From Yoonia sp035117555 (GTDB lineage: Bacteria; Pseudomonadota; Alphaproteobacteria; Rhodobacterales; Rhodobacteraceae), in contig NZ_JAYKPK010000002.1 of the NCBI RefSeq assembly GCF_035117555.1, forward strand, positions 310,001 through 374,000: a DNA stretch of 64,000 nucleotides. Direction: 5' to 3'. Below the pieces are notes generated by a model that worked only from the letters and a program-made list of their open reading frames with translations, was not told the DNA's origin and did not search any database. Below, one piece after another: positions 60,411-64,000 of the stretch; within the stretch, counting starts at the first letter, position 1, and the number at the start of each line of letters is the position of its first letter. A program made the translations under genes and the position numbers.

Positions 60411-62105
60411 GTGCCGCGCCGCCGCCTGTTGCCGCTTTTGCCTGCGCTGACTTTGCTGGCTTTGCTGGGGCCGGTGGCGGCTGGTTTGTGGGGCACGATC
60501 ATGCCCGCCTTTGGCCATCTGCCTGCGGCGGGGCTGGTGGGGCCATCGTTCGCGCCGTTCCGGGACCTTTTCGGTTGGGCGGGGCTGCCGCGCGCGGCGA
60601 TGCTGTCGCTCTCTACCGGCATTCTGGCGACTGTCATTTCGCTGGCTATCGTTATGCTGGTCACCGCAGGTTGGTCCGGCACGCGACCGTTTCGCATGCT
60701 GGAAAGGGCGTTATCGCCCTTGCTTGCCGTGCCACATGCGGCGGCGGCATTCGGGCTGGCCTTCCTGATCGCACCGTCGGGGTGGCTGGCGCGCATCGTA
60801 TCGCCCGGATTGACCGGCTGGGACCGCCCGCCTGATCTCCTGATCGTGCAGGATAGCTGGGGTCTGGTGATGACCGCCGGGTTGATCGTCAAGGAAGTAC
60901 CGTTTTTGTTGCTGATCACGCTGGCCGCCCTTGGGCAGGCCGATGCGCAACGCAGTGTGCGTGTGGCGCAGGCTTTGGGGTATGGGCGGCTGACCGGCTG
61001 GCTCAAGACTGTTTTCCCGCGAGTCTATGCCCAGATCAGGCCGCCGGTCTATGTCGTGTTGGCCTATGCGATGTCAGTCGTCGATGTTGCGGTCATTCTG
61101 GGGCCGAATACGCCGCCATCCTTATCCGTGCAGATCGTGAAATGGATGTCCCACCCGGATCTGTCGATGCGGCTGGAGGCGGCAGCGGGGGCCTTGTTGC
61201 AACTCGCACTGGTGATCGGTGCGCTGGCCTTGTGGCGGATCGGTGAGATCATCATCGCTGCCCTTGGTCGGCGCTGGATCGCGTCAGGCGCGCGGGGCAG
61301 GGCCGATCCCGTGGTCGCGGGAGTCGCGCTATTTGCCGGGGCCGTGTCGGCGCTCGCGGTGCTTCTGGGGCTGGTCGTGCTGGCGATCTGGTCGTTTGCG
61401 GGGTTCTGGGCCTTTCCAGACGCCCTGCCGGACGCGATGACGACGAGCAATTGGCTTCGCTTTGGACCCGGCACTTTGCATGCTTTGGGCGAGACCGCCC
61501 TGATCGCTGTCACCACAGCCGTGATCGCGCTGATCCTGACCATCGGCTGTCTGGAGGCGGAGTATCGCCACAAAATCCGTGTCAGCCAGCGGGCCATCTG
61601 GCTACTTTATCTGCCCCTGCTGATCCCGCAGACGGCCTTTCTGCCCGGATTGCAGACGCTGATGCTGAATATCGGGGCCGATGTCGGGCGGGTCCCGGTG
61701 ATGCTGGCGCATCTGGTGTTTGTGCTGCCTTACGTGTTTTTGTCGCTCAGTGATCCGTTCCGTGCTTGGGATAAAAGGATCGGGGTGATCGCCGCTGCTT
61801 TGGGCTCTGGCCCCGACGGCGTGCTTTGGCGGGTGCGCCTGCCGATGTTGTTGCGCCCGATCCTGACGGCGCTGGCGGTGGGGCTGGCGGTGTCGGTCGG
61901 GCAATATCTGCCGACTTTGTTGATCGGTGGCGGGCGCGTGGCGACCCTGACGACCGAGGCTGTCGCATTGGCTTCGGGTGGAGACAGGCGGGCGATTGGC
62001 GTTTACGGGCTGATGCAGACGGGTGCTGCACTGGTGCCCTTTGCGCTGGCCCTGCTGATCCCGGCGCTGGTCTGGCGCAACAGGAAAGGATTGCGGCATG
62101 GATAG
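60411..62105 (+). CDS. ynjC: ABC transporter permease, double-length (YnjC-like)
   Basis: About 564 residues with roughly twelve membrane segments: two fused permease halves, as in the FbpB/ThiP class. The coupling-type loops include VRVAQALGYGRLTGWLKTVF (~184) and AAALGSGPDGVLWRVRLPM (~460). GTG 60411 is used; TTG 60396 would overlap ynjB. Its end overlaps ynjD by 8 bases. Confidence 0.88.
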   Translation: MPRRRLLPLLPALTLLALLGPVAAGLWGTIMPAFGHLPAAGLVGPSFAPFRDLFGWAGLPRAAMLSLSTGILATVISLAIVMLVTAGWSGTRPFRMLERALSPLLAVPHAAAAFGLAFLIAPSGWLARIVSPGLTGWDRPPDLLIVQDSWGLVMTAGLIVKEVPFLLLITLAALGQADAQRSVRVAQALGYGRLTGWLKTVFPRVYAQIRPPVYVVLAYAMSVVDVAVILGPNTPPSLSVQIVKWMSHPDLSMRLEAAAGALLQLALVIGALALWRIGEIIIAALGRRWIASGARGRADPVVAGVALFAGAVSALAVLLGLVVLAIWSFAGFWAFPDALPDAMTTSNWLRFGPGTLHALGETALIAVTTAVIALILTIGCLEAEYRHKIRVSQRAIWLLYLPLLIPQTAFLPGLQTLMLNIGADVGRVPVMLAHLVFVLPYVFLSLSDPFRAWDKRIGVIAAALGSGPDGVLWRVRLPMLLRPILTALAVGLAVSVGQYLPTLLIGGGRVATLTTEAVALASGGDRRAIGVYGLMQTGAALVPFALALLIPALVWRNRKGLRHG

Positions 62106-62733
62106 GGGATTGTCGCTGCGTGATGTGGTGGTTTTCAAGGATGAAGTCCCGCTGATCCGGGTGCATTATGACATCGCCCCCGGCGCGGTGCTGACCGTGA
62201 TGGGGCCGTCCGGGGTCGGCAAATCGACCTTGCTGGCCTTTATCACTGGCACGCTCGCCCTTGATTTTCGCGCGACGGGCGCGGTCTGGCTGGATGGCCA
62301 CAACATCACCCATGCAGCGCCGCACCAGCGCCGTGTCGGCATCCTGTTTCAGGATGATCTGTTGTTCCCGCATCTGTCGGTCGGGGCTAATCTGGCCTTT
62401 GGCCTGCCGCCCGGCGGGTCGCGCGCGGCACGTCACACGCGTATCAATGAGGCCTTGGCCGAGGTCGGTCTGGACGATTTCGCCGACCGCGACCCCGCCA
62501 CCCTGTCCGGCGGTCAGAAAGCCCGGGTTGCCCTGATGCGGATGCTGTTGTCAGAGCCTTGCGCGCTGCTGCTGGATGAGCCGTTTTCCCGCCTTGACGC
62601 TGCCCTGCGCGCGCAGGTGCGCGAGATGGTCTTCGACCGCGCCCGTGCCCGCGCCTTGCCGGTGCTGCTGGTCACGCATGACGCAGATGATGCTGCCGCT
62701 GCAGGTGGCGATATCATCACGCTGGGTGATTGA
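62098..62733 (+). CDS. ynjD: ABC transporter ATPase (YnjD-like)
   Basis: 211 residues, short ABC ATPase. Walker A GPSGVGKST (~37), signature LSGGQKARVALMRM (~137), Walker B LLLDEPFSRLD (~160) and switch His in VTHDADDA (~194). It is the last gene of the ynjFBCD set and faces the VOC gene. Confidence 0.93.
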   Translation: MDRGLSLRDVVVFKDEVPLIRVHYDIAPGAVLTVMGPSGVGKSTLLAFITGTLALDFRATGAVWLDGHNITHAAPHQRRVGILFQDDLLFPHLSVGANLAFGLPPGGSRAARHTRINEALAEVGLDDFADRDPATLSGGQKARVALMRMLLSEPCALLLDEPFSRLDAALRAQVREMVFDRARARALPVLLVTHDADDAAAAGGDIITLGD

Positions 62734-62742
62734 CCGCGCCTG

Positions 62743-63078
62743 TCAGCTTTCGGACCAGACGCCCATATCCGTGCCGCCCGGTTCGCGGAATTCAAACCGC
62801 CTGCCACCGGGGAAATCGTAAATCTCTTTCGTGATCTGTGCGCCTGCTGCAACCACCTGATCATAGGCTGTTTGCAGGTCATCTGTGCGCAGAATGATCA
62901 GCGGTGCCTTGGCAGCGCTGCGTTCAATCCCGCCGCCTGTGCCAGCACCCTGAATATCGCGGTAATCCGGGCCATAGTCGATGAAATTCCAGCCAAAGGC
63001 CTTGGCGAAGAACCCTTGGGTCGCTTCCATTTCTACGCTGTAGAATTCGATATAGTCGATTTTCAGGGACTGGTTCAT
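62743..63078 (-). CDS. VOC (glyoxalase-like) family protein
   Basis: 111 residues, one vicinal-oxygen-chelate module: IDYIEFYSVEMEATQGFFAKAFGW at the start and a closing FREPGGTDMGVW block. The family holds dioxygenases, isomerases and binding proteins; the substrate cannot be told from this sequence. It is on the same strand as crtC, 60 bases downstream of it, and could be read from the same transcript. Confidence 0.85.
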   Translation of the reverse strand: MNQSLKIDYIEFYSVEMEATQGFFAKAFGWNFIDYGPDYRDIQGAGTGGGIERSAAKAPLIILRTDDLQTAYDQVVAAGAQITKEIYDFPGGRRFEFREPGGTDMGVWSES

Positions 63079-63138
63079 GGCGAATCCTTTTGCGATACGC
63101 GACCACAGTTCATATTTTGTTCTATCCTGTCAAGCGCC

Positions 63139-64000
63139 TCAGAACCGCCATCCGCTCCGCCTTGGCACGCGAAACGCCAGCATCGCCTTGACGATGGGCG
63201 CGGCATAGCGATCCAGATCCAGCGCTTCATGCACGCCAGTCACCACTTCTCCACCCAACTGGGTCTGCACGGCAGAGCGTGAGTAGAACGGCGCATCCAG
63301 CATCCCCAGCACCTGTGTGGGCACAACACCCGGATCAGCGCGGGTTTCACGTTTGATCCGCCAGCCAGAGCGTTTGAATGGCACGCTTGGCGGCGCGCTG
63401 ACGATGCTGGCCTGACCGTGATGGTCAAAGGCAAACACCGTTTCCAAGGTTGATCCATCGCGCCGGATCGCGTCATAGATGCAGGTCGCCCCAGTATTGG
63501 TTGGGTAGCGGCCCCATGTCCAGAATTTGAAATCATCCTCTAGCGGGCGGGTCCCGAAATTGGCGTCGAAATAGCCATGGCCCGACCATTGCCAGCCCTT
63601 TGCTGCCAGATCGACCTTGATGTCAGATGAGGGCGCGAAGGGTCGCCAGATATGCGCGCCATCCGGCGTCAGCGGCAATTCGACCGAAGTGAGCGCGCGC
63701 GGAGTGATCGTGATCTGCCCCTTTACCCGGCTGATCACAGGCAGGCCGCTGATCTCGTTGATATCAATCACCAGCTCACGCCCGTTCCAATGCATCGATG
63801 ACGGGCCAACCTGCAAAGTATCGCTGCTGGTGCGCAACGCTGTGCGCCCCCGGTCAGTCATGGTGAACCGCCCGCCGGGGCCATAGGTCGCGACGTTGAT
63901 GCAGCAATGATTGGCCGGATCGCCGCGCCCGGACCACGCATACCAAGGTGAAAAGACCGACCCTATGAACCCGATGACACTGACCGCTTTGGTGCCACAG
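63139..64000 (-). CDS. crtC: Carotenoid 1,2-hydratase CrtC (N-terminus outside window)
   Basis: Adds water to the end double bond of neurosporene or lycopene derivatives on the route to spheroidene. The frame stays open to the window edge, so the visible ~287 residues are the C-terminal part; the ATG at 63861 is internal, since conserved text continues upstream (GSVFSPWYAWSGRGDPANHC, then NVATYGPGGRFTMTDRGR). Further blocks are MHWNGRELVIDINE and GYFDANFGTRPLEDDF. In Rhodobacterales crtC usually follows crtD inside the photosynthesis gene cluster, so this should be the cluster's edge. Confidence 0.95.
   Translation of the reverse strand, partial: CGTKAVSVIGFIGSVFSPWYAWSGRGDPANHCCINVATYGPGGRFTMTDRGRTALRTSSDTLQVGPSSMHWNGRELVIDINEISGLPVISRVKGQITITPRALTSVELPLTPDGAHIWRPFAPSSDIKVDLAAKGWQWSGHGYFDANFGTRPLEDDFKFWTWGRYPTNTGATCIYDAIRRDGSTLETVFAFDHHGQASIVSAPPSVPFKRSGWRIKRETRADPGVVPTQVLGMLDAPFYSRSAVQTQLGGEVVTGVHEALDLDRYAAPIVKAMLAFRVPRRSGWRF

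Noticed and set aside
58514..61006. Very long open frame on the minus strand opposite ynjF, ynjB and ynjC
   Set aside because: Low-complexity composition rich in Arg, Gln, Gly and Pro, no motifs, and fully opposite three clear genes. GC-rich codon bias keeps the antisense frame open.
1..64000. CRISPR array, insertion sequence or prophage
   Set aside because: No regularly spaced repeats, transposase, integrase or phage structural genes were found in any part of the window.

Overview
The window is a dense, GC-rich alphaproteobacterial chromosome segment. Its gene content and orders (hemD next to a mitofilin-like gene and a HemY-domain gene, gpsA-tsaD with EVE and YciI genes, a thi operon behind a TPP riboswitch, NodH-like sulfotransferases, DUF2853) point to Rhodobacterales, probably the Roseobacter group. 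The right edge runs into crtC (carotenoid 1,2-hydratase of the spheroidene pathway), so the strain is probably phototrophic and a photosynthesis gene cluster should begin there. There is no insertion sequence, integrase, prophage or CRISPR array; this looks like core chromosome with a few accessory blocks.

Layout. 1-7.0 kb (+): nitrate assimilation operon nirB (5' end outside the window)-nirD-nasA-TrpD-like gene-cysG. NasA and NirB reduce nitrate to ammonium and CysG makes the siroheme NirB needs. 7.0-13.75 kb (-): thiamine operon thiO-S-G-E-F, thiY, tenA, thiZ, thiX behind a well-formed TPP riboswitch; it joins thiazole synthesis to pyrimidine salvage, without thiC or thiD. 13.74-14.23 kb: a gap with a possible gene remnant. 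14.2-18.3 kb (-): dnaK-dnaJ-radC, with a heat-shock type promoter and a hairpin between dnaK and dnaJ.

18.4-27.1 kb: surface-glycan block: a divergent ABC-2 export permease, then cysQ, kdsB, galU, two tandem family-2 glycosyltransferases, a GT14-like two-domain protein and a two-domain sulfotransferase-like protein. A sulfotransferase, the PAP phosphatase CysQ and a CMP-Kdo synthase together suggest a sulfated, Kdo-linked glycan (inference). 27.1-31.9 kb (-): rnd-like, kdsD, lptC, lptA, lptB, hpf, ptsN: Kdo supply, LPS transport, ribosome hibernation and a PTS-Ntr protein, with no rpoN between lptB and hpf. 31.9-36.3 kb: a membrane GGDEF-EAL protein, a YfbR-like HD phosphohydrolase, ahcY and a DUF2853 protein. 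36.5-42.9 kb: EVE-yciI-gpsA-tsaD (-), divergent hemD-mic60-hemY (+), then tRNA-Thr(CGT). 43.2-48.9 kb: clpA, gloB and two SAM methyltransferases, and a GNAT acetyltransferase.

49.0-58.3 kb (-): a tightly overlapping catabolic block: M20 amidohydrolase, family-5 peptide-type ABC transporter (SBP, two permeases, fused double ATPase), aldehyde dehydrogenase, SDR and P1 aminopeptidase. It appears to import and break down one class of amide or peptide whose identity the sequence does not give. 58.6-62.7 kb (+): ynjF-ynjB-ynjC-ynjD, a CDP-alcohol phosphatidyltransferase plus an orphan ABC importer of unknown substrate. 62.7-64.0 kb (-): a VOC protein and the C-terminal part of crtC.

All function calls come from reading motifs and gene order; no database search was run.
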